Shown here piece after piece: positions 26,095 to 37,314 of a DNA stretch of 64,000 nucleotides; the first letter of the stretch is position 1, and every line of letters begins with the position of its first letter. The DNA lies in assembly GCF_947489715.1 (NCBI RefSeq), contig NZ_CANLER010000006.1:241421-305420 (forward strand), in the 5' to 3' direction. Source of the stretch: an uncultured Roseovarius sp. Its GTDB lineage: Bacteria > Pseudomonadota > Alphaproteobacteria > Rhodobacterales > Rhodobacteraceae. The position numbers were made by a program, and so were the translations under genes. Under the pieces are notes generated by a model, which did no database searches, was not told where the DNA came from, and saw only the letters and a list, made by a program, of their open reading frames with translations.

Positions 26095-27030
26095 ATGGGA
26101 AACTCGTTTCTGAATAGGATTCCGGCAAGTGCGGGCCCGATGACACGCAGGCGCTTTGTGTCAATCGCGGCGGCAACGGTTGCCATGGCGGGACATGCGG
26201 CCGAGGCCGCTCCGATGATCCATTGGCAGGGGCGAGCGTTGGGCGCTGCGGCCAGCATGCAACTTACCGGGTTGGAGGCCGACAAAGCGCAGGGTATTTT
26301 CCGCACCGTTGAAAGGGAAATCGCGCGTCTGGAACGGATTTTCAGCCTGCACCATCCTCAATCACAGATCGTTCGATTGAACCGTGCTGGCATGCTGCGC
26401 AGCCCTGCCCCTGAATTGCTGGAAGTTCTGAGCCTGAGTGGTGGGCTGCACCGCGCAAGTGAGGGCGCGTTTGATCCGACCATTCAGCCGGTCTGGCAGG
26501 GGTTTGCAACCGCGACCGGTCAGGATATTGCGCCTGACCTTCTGGCACAGCCCGGCTGGCATCGTCTGCGCTTTGACGCCGAAGAGATCCGGATCGAACA
26601 GGGTGGCGCGCTGACCCTGAACGGCATCGCCCAAGGCTATATCACCGATCGGATTGCCGCCCTGCTGCGATCCAAGGGGTTGAGCGATGTCCTGATCGAC
26701 ATGGGTGAGATCGCTGCAATCGGATCGAAGCCTTGGCAGGTGGGCATTGCCCTGCCCGATCAAAGCCTTGTGAACCGCATCACGCTGAGTGATCGCGCAT
26801 TGGCGACCTCGGCGCCGATGGGCACGGTGCTGTCGCCCGCCGCCGGACTGGGGCATATCATTGATCCGCGTGATCCGATGGCCCCGCCCCGCTATCAGTT
26901 GGTCTCGGTCTCCGCCAACACTGCTGCCGTGGCCGACGGGCTTTCGACAGCGCTTTGCCTGCTACCACGCGACAAAATGGTTGGTTGCCTTACATCCTAC
27001 CCGGATGCCACGATTGAAACACTGATCTGA
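26095..27030 (+). CDS. nirX: FAD:protein FMN transferase (ApbE/NirX)
   Basis: A 311-residue ApbE-family flavin transferase that attaches FMN covalently to Thr in Na+-NQR/Rnf/NosR-type proteins. It shows the twin-Arg segment TRRRFVSIAAAT (export), GGLHRASEGAFDPTIQPVW, LTLNGIAQGYITDRI, DVLIDMGEIAAIGSKPWQVG, LATSAPMG and the HIIDPRDP end motif. The Fnr/Nnr box and the nir island nearby make NirI, whose putative flavinylation Thr is present, the likely target. An alternative ATG is at 26140. Tat export fits a periplasmic flavin transferase. Confidence 0.88.
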   Translation: MGNSFLNRIPASAGPMTRRRFVSIAAATVAMAGHAAEAAPMIHWQGRALGAAASMQLTGLEADKAQGIFRTVEREIARLERIFSLHHPQSQIVRLNRAGMLRSPAPELLEVLSLSGGLHRASEGAFDPTIQPVWQGFATATGQDIAPDLLAQPGWHRLRFDAEEIRIEQGGALTLNGIAQGYITDRIAALLRSKGLSDVLIDMGEIAAIGSKPWQVGIALPDQSLVNRITLSDRALATSAPMGTVLSPAAGLGHIIDPRDPMAPPRYQLVSVSANTAAVADGLSTALCLLPRDKMVGCLTSYPDATIETLI

Positions 27031-27075
27031 CGCTACAAATCTGACCCCACGTATCTAGACCGAAGGAGAAATAGG

Positions 27076-27456
27076 ATGATCAAACAGCTTGTTGGCGCGG
27101 CCCTGATGGCAGGCGTTTTTGCGGCTCCGGCGTTCGCCGAAGGTGACGCGGAGAAAGGCGAGAAAGTCTTTAAGAAATGCAAGGCCTGCCATGCGGTAGG
27201 TGACGGAGCCAAAAACAAGGTTGGCCCGATCCTGAACGGCATCGTTGGTGCGCCTGCCGGCGCGAATGCGGATTTCAAATATTCCGATGCGCTGAAAACA
27301 ATGGCTGAGGGTGGCCTGGTCTGGGATGCGGAATCACTGTCGGCCTTCCTGACCAAACCCAAGGATTTCATGGATGGCACCAAGATGTCCTTTGCGGGTC
27401 TGCGCAAGGAAGCGGACGTGGCCAACGTGATCGCCTATCTCGAGACCTTCCAGTAA
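27076..27456 (+). CDS. c-type cytochrome (c550/c2-like)
   Basis: A 126-residue class I cytochrome c. A Sec signal (MIKQLVGAALMAGVFAAPAFA) is followed by one heme motif CKACH (Cys35, Cys38, His39) and the MSFAGLRKEADVANVIAYLE end holding the axial Met. The ribosome site AGGAGAAATAGG precedes ATG 27076. It follows nirX by 45 bp and is a probable electron donor to NirS or Nor. A terminator follows at 27479. Confidence 0.92.
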   Translation: MIKQLVGAALMAGVFAAPAFAEGDAEKGEKVFKKCKACHAVGDGAKNKVGPILNGIVGAPAGANADFKYSDALKTMAEGGLVWDAESLSAFLTKPKDFMDGTKMSFAGLRKEADVANVIAYLETFQ

Positions 27457-27478
27457 GGGTCTTAAACTGACTTCAAAG

Positions 27479-27513
27479 AAGGTGCTGCGGCATGTGTCGC
27501 GGCGCCTTTTTCT
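27479..27513 (+). terminator. rho-independent terminator after cytochrome c
   Basis: AAGGTGCTGCG (27479-27489) pairs with CGCGGCGCCTT (27498-27508), an 11-bp stem with two to three G-U pairs, then TTT. It ends the nirX-cytochrome unit before the convergent nir operon. Confidence 0.8.
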
Positions 27514-27766
27514 ATCGCCCGTCAGCCTCATCCATCAGGCGGCGCACCCAGCGGGTTACCAGCCAGTTTGCCGGAAAGCTAAGCGGGACGCACCAGATCA
27601 GCGATTGCACCGGCGTAAGCGCAAGCAGGCCGATCGCCTGGCCCATCAGCCCGAGCATGAAAAGATTGATCGCGACTGCACCGGCCGTGAACACCCAGAG
27701 TATCGCATAGAGCTTGCCAAAGGAAATGGGGGCGGGTGGCGTTTCCATCGCATTCACCTGCTTCAT
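27512..27766 (-). CDS. small membrane protein at end of nir operon (DUF2798/NnrT-like)
   Basis: An 84-residue protein with two strong membrane segments (LYAILWVFTAGAVAINLFMLGL and a C-terminal LTPVQSLIWCVPLSFPANWLVT) and a basic C-terminal end. ATG 27766 overlaps the chelatase stop (ATGA), so it is translated with it. It resembles DUF2798-type proteins, and small NnrT-like proteins occur in alphaproteobacterial denitrification clusters; the assignment is uncertain. METPPAP (ATG 27748) is a second possible start. Confidence 0.7.
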   Translation of the reverse strand: MKQVNAMETPPAPISFGKLYAILWVFTAGAVAINLFMLGLMGQAIGLLALTPVQSLIWCVPLSFPANWLVTRWVRRLMDEADGR

Positions 27767-28512
27767 GCCGTCACCTGAGACCGGGCCGCTTTGCGCAGGC
27801 TCTTGGCGACAAAGGCCGGAATGGTCTGAAACGTGCCGATCGGGTCCAACAGGGCGCCTTTGAAGTCCGCCACGCTGAGCGCGTCGGTGATGTCGTCTTT
27901 GACATGCCCGCCATAGGCCGCGAAGAACGGTAGGCACAGCGTCTGACCGCGGCAACCCATCGCCACATCGCCGAAAAACGGCGCTTCTTCGACATAGCCA
28001 GTGCGGATGCCGGCAAAACGCATCGCCGCGCCAAGCTTTGCGACAAAAGCTTCTGTCGCCTGTTTGGATTTTGGGCTGCGGCCCGATCCGTGCGAGGCCA
28101 CCAGAAGGGTCGTTGCCTGCGGTGCCCACTCCCTGCCCGCCAGTGCGTCACACAGGTGAGTTGCCACCAGATCAGGCAGGTCTGGTTCCACCCCCAGGGG
28201 CGGCAGGATATGCGCCGGGGCGTCACCCAGCCGTTTGGGCAGGGCCGACCGGACAAACCAGCCATCGGTCATGAAGAGGGGATAGATCAGGGGCGTGCCG
28301 TCTGTCGCCGCCAGGGCTGCATCCAGCGCGCCGGGATTGGCCAATGTCGCGCTGGTCACCAGCCAGTCGGGCAGATGACCGGCCACCTTTGCGCTCAGCG
28401 CCTTCAGATCGGCCTCTGCCGGCAGCGGGTCGGACGGTTGGCCATGACTGACGATGATGGCGGAACGTTTAATGGCTTGTGCCCTCCGAGAAGGTGATCT
28501 TGTTGAAGACAT
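27763..28512 (-). CDS. CbiX/SirB-like sirohydrochlorin chelatase
   Basis: A chelatase-fold protein of about 237-250 residues in two halves: IIVSHGQPSDP near the start carries one metal-site His, and LLVASHGSGRSPKSKQATEAF the other. Iron insertion into sirohydrochlorin would feed heme d1 synthesis after NirE. ATG 28512 starts inside the nirN end with no ribosome site, whereas GGAGGG lies 8 bp before an in-frame ATT at 28473 that overlaps the nirN stop (ATTAA). The ATT start is therefore a serious alternative and would give [11 protein letters not shown]. The family is sure but metal and start are not. Confidence 0.78.
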   Translation of the reverse strand: MSSTRSPSRRAQAIKRSAIIVSHGQPSDPLPAEADLKALSAKVAGHLPDWLVTSATLANPGALDAALAATDGTPLIYPLFMTDGWFVRSALPKRLGDAPAHILPPLGVEPDLPDLVATHLCDALAGREWAPQATTLLVASHGSGRSPKSKQATEAFVAKLGAAMRFAGIRTGYVEEAPFFGDVAMGCRGQTLCLPFFAAYGGHVKDDITDALSVADFKGALLDPIGTFQTIPAFVAKSLRKAARSQVTA

Positions 28513-30013
28513 TATATTTGCCCGAAGGTTTGCGCATCGGCAAGCGCCGGAGCTCCTTGAGCGTGTTGGCGTCATAGACGATCACCGCGCCGTCATCTTC
28601 CCAGACCGAGACCAGCGCGCGGCTGCCATCGCGGGTGAATTCCACATGCGCCACCGTCGCACCCGGTTCGGGGCGCAGGGTTTTCACCACCTCAAGGCTT
28701 TGCTTGTCGATCACATGCATCACGTCACGGTTCGGACCAAAGAACACGTCCGCCCATATGTAGGGCGAATTTTCGTGACTTCTGAGGAAAAACCCGGGGC
28801 CGTCGGTGTCGATGGATTTCAGAACCCGCCAGTTACCGGTGTCGATGACCGAAAGCCTGCCTTCCTTCAGGTGCGGCGTGGCCATGACGCGGCGACCATC
28901 CCGTTCCCAGGAAATGCCCGAACCCAGATGCGGCATGCCCGGCAGCGGAAGTTCGGCAATCTCGCGGCCGACGTTGAGGTTGACGACGACGCCGCGCTTT
29001 CCGTCGCGGGCAGCACCCACCAGATGGCGGTAATCATCGGTGAAAAAGAAATCATCCAGCGGCTCGGCGATCTCAATCCGGCGGCGAGCAAAGAGGCCTT
29101 CGGACGAGGGGATCGCCTCGATCATGTCCTTTTCCTGGCTGTGGACGAACCCTTCGTAAACCGGGTCCGCGTCGGGGTCGGTGGCGACTTCCCAGATCTC
29201 GGGGGCGTCCTTGAGGGCAAGGATGAAACTGTCGCGCTGCGGGGCCTGGTAGACGGCGGAGACACGGCTGTGCACCCCGGATTTCGAGATCACCGGCATG
29301 ACCCGTTCAACACTGAGATCGGCGGTCGACAGCAGCGTCAGCGTCATCGGCAGATAATTGGCGACAGCCAGGTGTTTGCCATCGCGGCTGATCGCGATGT
29401 TGCGGCTGTTGAGACCCGCGCGGACACGGCCCACCTGCTGCAGCGACCAGATATCGTATTTCTGCACCCAGCCATCACGCGACATGATGAAGACATAGCG
29501 CCCGTCGGGGGTGAATTTCGGGCCGCCATGCACGGCGAAAGGCGTTTCGAACCGGTCCAGCACGTCGAACGTGTCACCATCCAGCACACTGACATGATGA
29601 TCGCCGGTTTCGACGACCAGCGTGATGTTCATCGGATCCGCGTCGAACACAGGCGCGTCGGCGGGGCGATAACCTGGGTCGCGCCAGAGAGTTTCGGTAA
29701 TGTGCGCCGACGTCCAGTCGGGCACGGTGTCCAGCGGGGTTTTCAGATAAGTGGCAAGGTCGGTGATCGCTTGCGCATCCAGTTCCGCATTGAAGGCGGG
29801 CATCTGGGTCGCGGCGCGGCCATTGGCGATCACGCCCTCCAGATTTGGCCCGCGCATGCGTTTGAGGGTTTGCGGGATCAGCGCGGGCCCTGCCCCGCCC
29901 AGCCGGTCCGCGCCGTGGCAATCGGCGCAGTAGCTGGCGTAATGCTGCGCCGGATCGGCCTGCACGATGCCGGCCAGCAGCAGAATGCTAGAAAAAACGA
30001 TGGGCCGGATCAT
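28469..30013 (-). CDS. nirN: NirN, dihydro-heme d1 dehydrogenase (cytochrome c / d1-type)
   Basis: A 514-residue periplasmic protein that performs the last step of heme d1 synthesis. A signal peptide ([19 protein letters not shown]) precedes one heme c site CADCH (Cys29, Cys32, His33) and then a d1-type beta-propeller similar to NirS and NirF ([65 protein letters not shown]). The heme c separates it from NirF. ATG 30013 overlaps the nirJ end by 26 bp. The C-terminal KYNVFNK motif is shared with NirS. Confidence 0.9.
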   Translation of the reverse strand: MIRPIVFSSILLLAGIVQADPAQHYASYCADCHGADRLGGAGPALIPQTLKRMRGPNLEGVIANGRAATQMPAFNAELDAQAITDLATYLKTPLDTVPDWTSAHITETLWRDPGYRPADAPVFDADPMNITLVVETGDHHVSVLDGDTFDVLDRFETPFAVHGGPKFTPDGRYVFIMSRDGWVQKYDIWSLQQVGRVRAGLNSRNIAISRDGKHLAVANYLPMTLTLLSTADLSVERVMPVISKSGVHSRVSAVYQAPQRDSFILALKDAPEIWEVATDPDADPVYEGFVHSQEKDMIEAIPSSEGLFARRRIEIAEPLDDFFFTDDYRHLVGAARDGKRGVVVNLNVGREIAELPLPGMPHLGSGISWERDGRRVMATPHLKEGRLSVIDTGNWRVLKSIDTDGPGFFLRSHENSPYIWADVFFGPNRDVMHVIDKQSLEVVKTLRPEPGATVAHVEFTRDGSRALVSVWEDDGAVIVYDANTLKELRRLPMRKPSGKYNVFNKITFSEGTSH

Positions 30014-31208
30014 GTTTCTTTCCCCGGAAAGGTGTGACGGCAAGGCGGTCGGCCTCGGCGATGCCGATCTCGGCATTGCTGAGGTAGCAGGCCGGGTCTT
30101 CGGCCCACGGGTCACCGGTCAGTTGCAGGGCGCGGATGCGGGTGTTGCCGCCGCAAACCGATTGGAACGTGCAGGCACCGCAACGGCCCTTGAGCGGGCG
30201 GGGGCGCAGGCGCAGCTGCGCCAGCATCGGATCATCGCCTGTCCAAAGCTCGGAAAACGGCGTATCCTTGACACTGCCGACGGTGTAATCCGACCAGTAG
30301 GTATCTGGGTGAACCTTGCCCTGGGTGTCGATATTGGCCACGCCCAGCCCCGAGGAATTGCCGCCCCATGCCTCGAGATGGTCGCACAGGTGGTCGATCT
30401 GGTCGTCGTTGAACCGCTGCTTCGCCCAGTTCAGCATATAGACAGCATCTGCGTCGTTATTGCCGGTGACGATATCCAGCGGGCGGTTTTCGCACACGCC
30501 TTTCCAGGCGCGGTCGATCAGCATGTCCAGCGCGGCGCGGGTATGATCATGCACCGCATCCTCGCCCCGGTTCTTGTCGCCGCGCCCGGCATAGACCAGG
30601 TGCGAGAGGTAGAACTTGTCAACGCCCTCGTCATCGCATAGCTGCAGGAGGTCGCCCAGCTGGCCGGCGTTGTCACGGGTCAGCGTAAAGCGCAGACCCA
30701 CCTTGATGCCGCGTTTCTTGCAGGCGCGCACGCCGCGCACGGCCTCGTCAAAGGCGCCATCGACGCCGCGGAACCAGTCGTTTGTCTTGCCGATCCCGTC
30801 GATCGAGATGCCGACATACTGAAAGCCGATATCGGCGATCCGGTCGGCATTGTCGCCATGGATTTTTGTGCCATTGGTGCTGAGCGCGAGATAGCGGATT
30901 TTCTCCATCCCGCGCGCGGCCCGGGCGATCTTGAAGAAATCGAACCGGTCCAGCGGCTCGCCCCCCGACAGGATCAGCGCGGGCACCCCGAAATTGCCGA
31001 TATCCGCAAGCGTGGTCATGGCCTGTTCATGGGTCAGCTCACCCGGAAACTGCACATCGGCGGAGACCGTGTAGCAATGGCGGCACCGCAGGTTGCAGCG
31101 GCGGGTCAGGTTCCAGATCACCACCGGTTTGACCGGTCCGGTGCCACGCCGGGCGCGCACGGGCGTGGGGTGAAGAAGCTGGTGCATATATTCGCTCATG
31201 CGGAACAT
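29988..31208 (-). CDS. nirJ: NirJ, radical SAM heme d1 biosynthesis protein
   Basis: A 406-residue radical SAM/SPASM protein with CNLRCRHC (Cys38, Cys42, Cys45) holding the SAM cluster, then SGGEPL and [14 protein letters not shown]. The C-terminal SPASM cysteines are in [14 protein letters not shown] and [10 protein letters not shown]. It replaces propionate groups with keto groups on didecarboxysiroheme. ATG 31208 matches the family start and lies 4 bp after nirH. Confidence 0.95.
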   Translation of the reverse strand: MFRMSEYMHQLLHPTPVRARRGTGPVKPVVIWNLTRRCNLRCRHCYTVSADVQFPGELTHEQAMTTLADIGNFGVPALILSGGEPLDRFDFFKIARAARGMEKIRYLALSTNGTKIHGDNADRIADIGFQYVGISIDGIGKTNDWFRGVDGAFDEAVRGVRACKKRGIKVGLRFTLTRDNAGQLGDLLQLCDDEGVDKFYLSHLVYAGRGDKNRGEDAVHDHTRAALDMLIDRAWKGVCENRPLDIVTGNNDADAVYMLNWAKQRFNDDQIDHLCDHLEAWGGNSSGLGVANIDTQGKVHPDTYWSDYTVGSVKDTPFSELWTGDDPMLAQLRLRPRPLKGRCGACTFQSVCGGNTRIRALQLTGDPWAEDPACYLSNAEIGIAEADRLAVTPFRGKKHDPAHRFF

Positions 31209-31212
31209 GTGC

Positions 31213-31701
31213 CTAACCTTTCTTTGACCTGAGCCGCAGCCCGGTCTTTTTGAGGATACGTGTGGAATAAAGGATATCGTGGCCTTGGCAGGCGGACCCG
31301 AGGATGTCGGCAATGGTCTGGCGCAGCGCCTCAACCTCATCGCGGGACGATCCGTGGATCATGGCGAAAAGGTTATAGGGCCAGTCGGGCAGTGCGCGGG
31401 GGCGTTCGTAGCAATGGCTGACAAATTCAAGATTGCCGACACGTTGGCCCAGCGTGGCCACCTGCGCGCCGTCGACATCCCAGACCGACATGCCATTGGC
31501 GGTCATCCCCAGGGCATAGTGGTTCGGGGCAACCGCAATGCGGCGGATGATGCCGCCCGCCTGCATGGCGCGCAGACGGGTACAAAGCTCATCCTCGGAA
31601 AGACCCAGATCAGTGGCGATGGCCGCATAGGGGTGCGGCACCAGCGGCAGGCCAGACTGGGTGGCGGCAATGATTGCACGATCTGTGGTGTCCGGGGTCA
31701 T
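31213..31701 (-). CDS. nirH: NirH, siroheme decarboxylase subunit
   Basis: A 162-residue Lrp/AsnC-fold protein: an N-terminal winged helix followed by the siroheme decarboxylase core with [39 protein letters not shown] and the C-terminal [16 protein letters not shown] typical of NirH. It decarboxylates siroheme with the NirDL and NirG proteins. ATG 31701 overlaps the NirG stop by 4 bp. Confidence 0.92.
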   Translation of the reverse strand: MTPDTTDRAIIAATQSGLPLVPHPYAAIATDLGLSEDELCTRLRAMQAGGIIRRIAVAPNHYALGMTANGMSVWDVDGAQVATLGQRVGNLEFVSHCYERPRALPDWPYNLFAMIHGSSRDEVEALRQTIADILGSACQGHDILYSTRILKKTGLRLRSKKG

Positions 31702-32147
31702 GCGGCCACCCGGAAGCGGATGAAGAATTCCTGCAATTTGGGGAAAAGCCAGACGCGGTGGCCGGTCTGCGCCTCGATCCGTTCGGCAACCTCTTCGATC
31801 TCGTCCCTGGTTTCGGTCGCCAGAACGAACCACATGTTCAGGCGATGAGTACGCTCGTAGTTATGGGCGACCTCGGGATGGGTGTTGACCTGCCGGGCCA
31901 CGGCGTCGAACTCCCCGTCCGGGATCGCCATGGCGCAGAGGCAGAAGGCCCCGCCCATCGCAGCCGCATCATAGAACGGACCGAAACGGGTGATCACGCG
32001 GGCAGCCTTCATGACCTCAAGTCGTTCGATCAATTCGGCCTCGGGGATTTCCAATTCTTTAGCCACCACCTGAAACGGGTTCGGGTCTATTGGAAAGCCT
32101 TCCTGCAAGTGATTGAGGATCAGGCGATCTGTATCATCAAGCGTCAT
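31698..32147 (-). CDS. nirG: NirG, siroheme decarboxylase subunit
   Basis: A 149-residue protein with the same fold as NirH (ILNHLQEGFPIDPNPFQVVAKELEIPEAELIERLEVM, then ITRFGPFYDAAAMGG, NYERTHRLNMWFVLATE, and FPKLQEFFIRFRV). The HRLNMWFV variant resembles NirG/NirD. It overlaps nirDL by 4 bp (ATGA). Confidence 0.9.
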   Translation of the reverse strand: MTLDDTDRLILNHLQEGFPIDPNPFQVVAKELEIPEAELIERLEVMKAARVITRFGPFYDAAAMGGAFCLCAMAIPDGEFDAVARQVNTHPEVAHNYERTHRLNMWFVLATETRDEIEEVAERIEAQTGHRVWLFPKLQEFFIRFRVAA

Positions 32148-33136
32148 GCGACATGCCTTTCGGGGGCGGAAACCAGCGCGCCCATTTGTTTGAAGCATCG
32201 GACCGAGAAAAGAGGCACATGCGCGATGCCCTTGAACTCAGGTAGATCACAGACGCGATCAAGAACGCCCAAAGCCTCGGGGCGCGAGCGCGCGTGGATC
32301 ATCGAGTAAAGCCGGTAGGGCCAGAGGTCCGGCACGGGCGTCCGTTCATAGCAGAGCGTGATGCCGGGCTGGGCGGCCAGAAGCGGGCCAGCATGGGTAA
32401 TCGCATCGTGATCCATATCCCAGACCACCATCGCATTTGCCCGCCACCCCAGGGCGCGGTGGCGGACGATCACCCCCAGGCGCGAGATGATACGGGCATC
32501 CGACAATGCCTTGATACGGTCGATCAGATGATCTTCGGTCAGGGCCAGCTTGTGGGCAAGATCGGCAAACGGGCGTTCGGTCAGCGGCAGGCCATTCGTC
32601 AGCGCCTGAAGGATCGGGCGGTCGTTATCCTGAAACACGCTGGCGTCAACCGGACCGGGGCGCAGCGGCAGCGGTTTTTCACCGCGCAGGGCAAAACCCA
32701 GATCGACATTGAAGGGCCGCACCAGCTTCAGGTCGAGCACGCGCAGGCCACTGGCGGCCTCGATCCCCCTGAGCGTGGCATCGACATGGGCGCGGTCCGG
32801 GCCGGTGACCACGAACCAGAGGTTCCAGTCATTTTCCCGCAGGTAGGAGTGATTCACCCCGGGGAACTGGCCGATGATCCGCGCCACCTCCTCGATCCGG
32901 TCGTCGGGTGCGGCGATGGCGGCCAGGGTGCTGGCCGAGACGGTATTAGGCGCGCAGGTTGCCCCCACGCGGGTGACCCGTCCCGTGGCGCAAAATTTAT
33001 CCAGCCTGGCGATCACCGCACTGGACGGAATGCCCAGCATGTCGCCGATGTGGTCGAATGGGCGCGAGATGATCGGGAAATCGCGTTGCCAGTCGTCCAA
33101 CAGGGCCTGATCTATGGGGTCGTCAATTCCGTACAT
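32144..33136 (-). CDS. nirD: NirDL fusion, siroheme decarboxylase
   Basis: A 330-residue fusion of NirD and NirL. The first half (DPIDQALLDDWQRDFPIISRPFDHIGDMLG ... SYLRENDWNLWFVVTGP) is NirD-like; the second half (LTNGLPLTERPFADLAHKLALTEDHLIDRIKAL ... CYERTPVPDLWPYRLYSMIHA) is NirL-like. Such fusion is common in Paracoccus-type nir operons. ATG 33136 follows the NirF stop by 4 bp. Confidence 0.93.
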   Translation of the reverse strand: MYGIDDPIDQALLDDWQRDFPIISRPFDHIGDMLGIPSSAVIARLDKFCATGRVTRVGATCAPNTVSASTLAAIAAPDDRIEEVARIIGQFPGVNHSYLRENDWNLWFVVTGPDRAHVDATLRGIEAASGLRVLDLKLVRPFNVDLGFALRGEKPLPLRPGPVDASVFQDNDRPILQALTNGLPLTERPFADLAHKLALTEDHLIDRIKALSDARIISRLGVIVRHRALGWRANAMVVWDMDHDAITHAGPLLAAQPGITLCYERTPVPDLWPYRLYSMIHARSRPEALGVLDRVCDLPEFKGIAHVPLFSVRCFKQMGALVSAPERHVA

Positions 33137-33140
33137 TCCG

Positions 33141-34283
33141 TCAAAGCCCCGTCTTGTGCGCCCGCGCCGTAAAGAAGATGCCCGAAGGGCTTTCGGCGTC
33201 GATTTCGCGCAGTTTTTCAAAGGTTTCGGTGTCGTAGATCATGATTTTTCCGGCGTCGCGGACGGACAGCCACACCTCGTGACCGCGCGGGGTGAATTCC
33301 ATATGCAGCACGCCGGGGCCGGGCTTAAATTCGTGAATGACCTCTTTGGTCAGCGTGTCGAGCACCTGGATCGTGTCGTTGAGCGGATGGGCGAAATTGA
33401 CCCAGACATGGCGGCCATCGGGGCGGGCCATGGCAAAGACCGGCTGGCCATGGGTTGGCGTGCGTCCAGTTTCGGTCAGGCTTCGGGCATCGACCCAAAG
33501 CACCTCGTGCTGGCCGACGGCGGGCAGCACGAAATCAGTGCCGGCCAGCGCCCAGCCTTCCAGATGCGGCATCTTGTAGACCGGCAGGCCGTCGCGACCC
33601 GCGGCGTAGCCCTGAAGAATGGCGCGCGGCTGCGGAATGTCCTGCCAGAGATCCAGCGCGGTCAGATGGTCATCGCCAAAGAGCCCGGCGATATAGGTGC
33701 GCCCGTCGCCGGTGATCAGCGCGTCATAGGGATTTTCACCCATGCCGGTGATCCTGATGATCTGGGGCGAGCCGCCGGACATATCGGCAATCCATGTCTC
33801 GCCCTTGTCCCAGAGGGTAAAGACAAAGCGGTTGCCGGGGGCGTCGACCAGGCCGATGGTCTTCGAGCTGGTGGGGATGTCGGCGACCATCGCAAGCGTG
33901 CCCGCATTAAAGATGCGCACCCCGCCCGGTTCGTAATTCGACACCGCGACCAGTTTGCCGTCATCGGAAATGGCGCCGCCGATGGAATTGCCCGCCTGCA
34001 TCACCCGGGCGATGATTTCGCCCGACAGGATGTCAACCTTGGTCAGCCCGCCATCGCGGCCGAAGACATAGGCGAATTGCTGATCCGGCGAATAGACCAA
34101 CGAGGCATGTGACAGATCGCCCAGCCCGGTGATCCGCCCGATCCGCGCGCGTTCGGACTGATCGACGATCAGCAGCGATCCGCTGGCCCGTTCGACCACA
34201 AGGCCCAGATCGCCGGTGGGCTGCGCCTTGACCGAAACCGGTATCAGAAGCGTAAGTGTGAGGAAGAGTACCGCGCGTTTCAC
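33141..34283 (-). CDS. nirF: NirF, heme d1 biosynthesis protein
   Basis: A 380-residue eight-bladed-propeller protein that acts in heme d1 assembly. A Sec-type signal (MKRAVLFLTLTLLIPVSVKA) leads to the periplasm; there is no lipobox Cys, unlike the lipoprotein NirF of Pseudomonas. Motifs include RIGRITGLGDLSHASLVYSPDQQFAYVFGRDGGLTKVDI, FVFTLWDKGETWIADM, MPHLEGWALAGTDFVLPAVGQHEVLWVDA and HVWVNFAHPLNDTIQV. It overlaps nirC by 4 bp. Confidence 0.95.
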   Translation of the reverse strand: MKRAVLFLTLTLLIPVSVKAQPTGDLGLVVERASGSLLIVDQSERARIGRITGLGDLSHASLVYSPDQQFAYVFGRDGGLTKVDILSGEIIARVMQAGNSIGGAISDDGKLVAVSNYEPGGVRIFNAGTLAMVADIPTSSKTIGLVDAPGNRFVFTLWDKGETWIADMSGGSPQIIRITGMGENPYDALITGDGRTYIAGLFGDDHLTALDLWQDIPQPRAILQGYAAGRDGLPVYKMPHLEGWALAGTDFVLPAVGQHEVLWVDARSLTETGRTPTHGQPVFAMARPDGRHVWVNFAHPLNDTIQVLDTLTKEVIHEFKPGPGVLHMEFTPRGHEVWLSVRDAGKIMIYDTETFEKLREIDAESPSGIFFTARAHKTGL

Positions 34284-34588
34284 TCAGCGCCTCCGGTCAG
34301 CAAATAGGTGGCAATCCACTGCGCCTCGTCCTCGCTGAGCAGCGGGCGCCAGGGTGGCATGGCGGTGCCGGGCACACCGTCAAGGATCACGGTTTCAAGC
34401 GTTTCATGGTCGTAATGCTGCAAGGCGTCGGGGCGCAGATCGGGGCCAAGACCGCCCTTCAGGCTAAGCCCGTGGCACGAGCCGCAATCCTGCCGCACCA
34501 GCCGTTCAAGGGCTATGGCGTCGACCGCTGCGACCTCGCCCGCCAGGGCCGGAGCGGCGCAGAACAGGAGCGCTAGCAACCTACTCAC
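34280..34588 (-). CDS. nirC: NirC, cytochrome c55x
   Basis: A 102-residue mono-heme cytochrome with a signal peptide (MSRLLALLFCAAPALA), heme site CGSCH (Cys35, Cys38, His39) and a likely axial Met near MPPWRPLLSEDEAQWI. It is an electron carrier for NirS maturation or activity. GTG 34588 overlaps the nirE stop by 8 bp. Confidence 0.93.
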   Translation of the reverse strand: MSRLLALLFCAAPALAGEVAAVDAIALERLVRQDCGSCHGLSLKGGLGPDLRPDALQHYDHETLETVILDGVPGTAMPPWRPLLSEDEAQWIATYLLTGGAE

Positions 34589-35375
34589 CGACCCTCACAG
34601 CCTGATCGGGCCGTGCCTCGGACAAGATGGCGATATCATCGGGCTGTGCAGCATAGAGCGTGACGACACGGCCAATGACAAAAAGCGTGGGGGCCTGCAG
34701 TTCGGCGGCCTGGACATCAACACCGATCTGATCGAGGCGCGATACCAGCCGTTTTTCACGTGGGGTCGTGGCATCGGACACAGCCAGCACCGGCAGGGTC
34801 GCCGGCATCCCCGCCGCGATCAGACGCAGGGCGATCTCGGGCATGTTGGCGACGCCCATATAGACCACCAGCGTGGTGTCGATACTGGCCAGGCTGGCCC
34901 AATCCAGATCAAGCGGTTGCCCGGCGGCGCGGTGACCAGTCACATAGCGCACGCCCGTGGCCAGCCCACGATGGGTCAGCGGCACACCGGTGACGGTGGC
35001 CATGCCCTGCGCGGCAGTAATACCGGGAGCGTATTCGATCGCGATGCCCCGGTCGGTCAGATACGCGGCCTCTTCCGAACCACGCCCGAAAATCAGCGGA
35101 TCACCACCTTTGAGGCGCGCCACCGTCAGGCCCTGATCCGCGAATTCAACCAGCATCTCGTTTATCTCCGGCTGGGGAACCGTATGGCATTTGGGAGCCT
35201 TGCCCACCGGCACCATCCGGGCCTGCGCGGGCGCAAATTCCAGCACTTCAGGAGAGACCAGCCGGTCGTAGACGACCACATCGGCAACACTGAGCATGCG
35301 CAGGGCACGCATCGTCATCATTTCGGCGTCACCCGGGCCCGCACCGATGAGATAGACCTTGCCTGTCGCTGTCAT
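34581..35375 (-). CDS. nirE: NirE, uroporphyrinogen-III C-methyltransferase
   Basis: A 264-residue SUMT that makes precorrin-2 for heme d1. It shows the SAM loop VYLIGAGPGDAEMMTMRALRML, the VVYDRLVSPEVLE block, VARLKGGDPLIFGRGSEEA and GVPLTHRGLATGVRYVTGH. It lies downstream of nirS past the stem-loop at 35405-35441. A precorrin-2 oxidase is not visible in the island. Confidence 0.94.
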   Translation of the reverse strand: MTATGKVYLIGAGPGDAEMMTMRALRMLSVADVVVYDRLVSPEVLEFAPAQARMVPVGKAPKCHTVPQPEINEMLVEFADQGLTVARLKGGDPLIFGRGSEEAAYLTDRGIAIEYAPGITAAQGMATVTGVPLTHRGLATGVRYVTGHRAAGQPLDLDWASLASIDTTLVVYMGVANMPEIALRLIAAGMPATLPVLAVSDATTPREKRLVSRLDQIGVDVQAAELQAPTLFVIGRVVTLYAAQPDDIAILSEARPDQAVRVGE

Positions 35376-35404
35376 GTGCCGGGATCCTTCAAAACGGGTA
35401 CGCT

Positions 35405-35441
35405 GGTCAAAAGAAACCGGGGGCCGGCGCGCGGCCCCCGG
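35405..35441 (-). terminator. stem-loop after nirS
   Basis: CCGGGGGCC (35417-35425) and GGCCCCCGG (35433-35441) form a 9-bp GC stem. On the minus strand it is followed by TTTCTTTTGACC. It probably ends most nirS message, leaving partial readthrough into nirECF. Confidence 0.8.
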
Positions 35442-35450
35442 AGGCCTGCG

Positions 35451-37281
<1,831 letters not shown>

Positions 37282-37314
37282 GGCATCACTCGCCCCTAGC
37301 ACCGACAAGAGGGG

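Noticed and set aside
28469..30013. calling this gene nirF
   Set aside because: It has a CxxCH heme site and a signal peptide before the propeller, which fits NirN; the heme-free propeller at 33141 is NirF.
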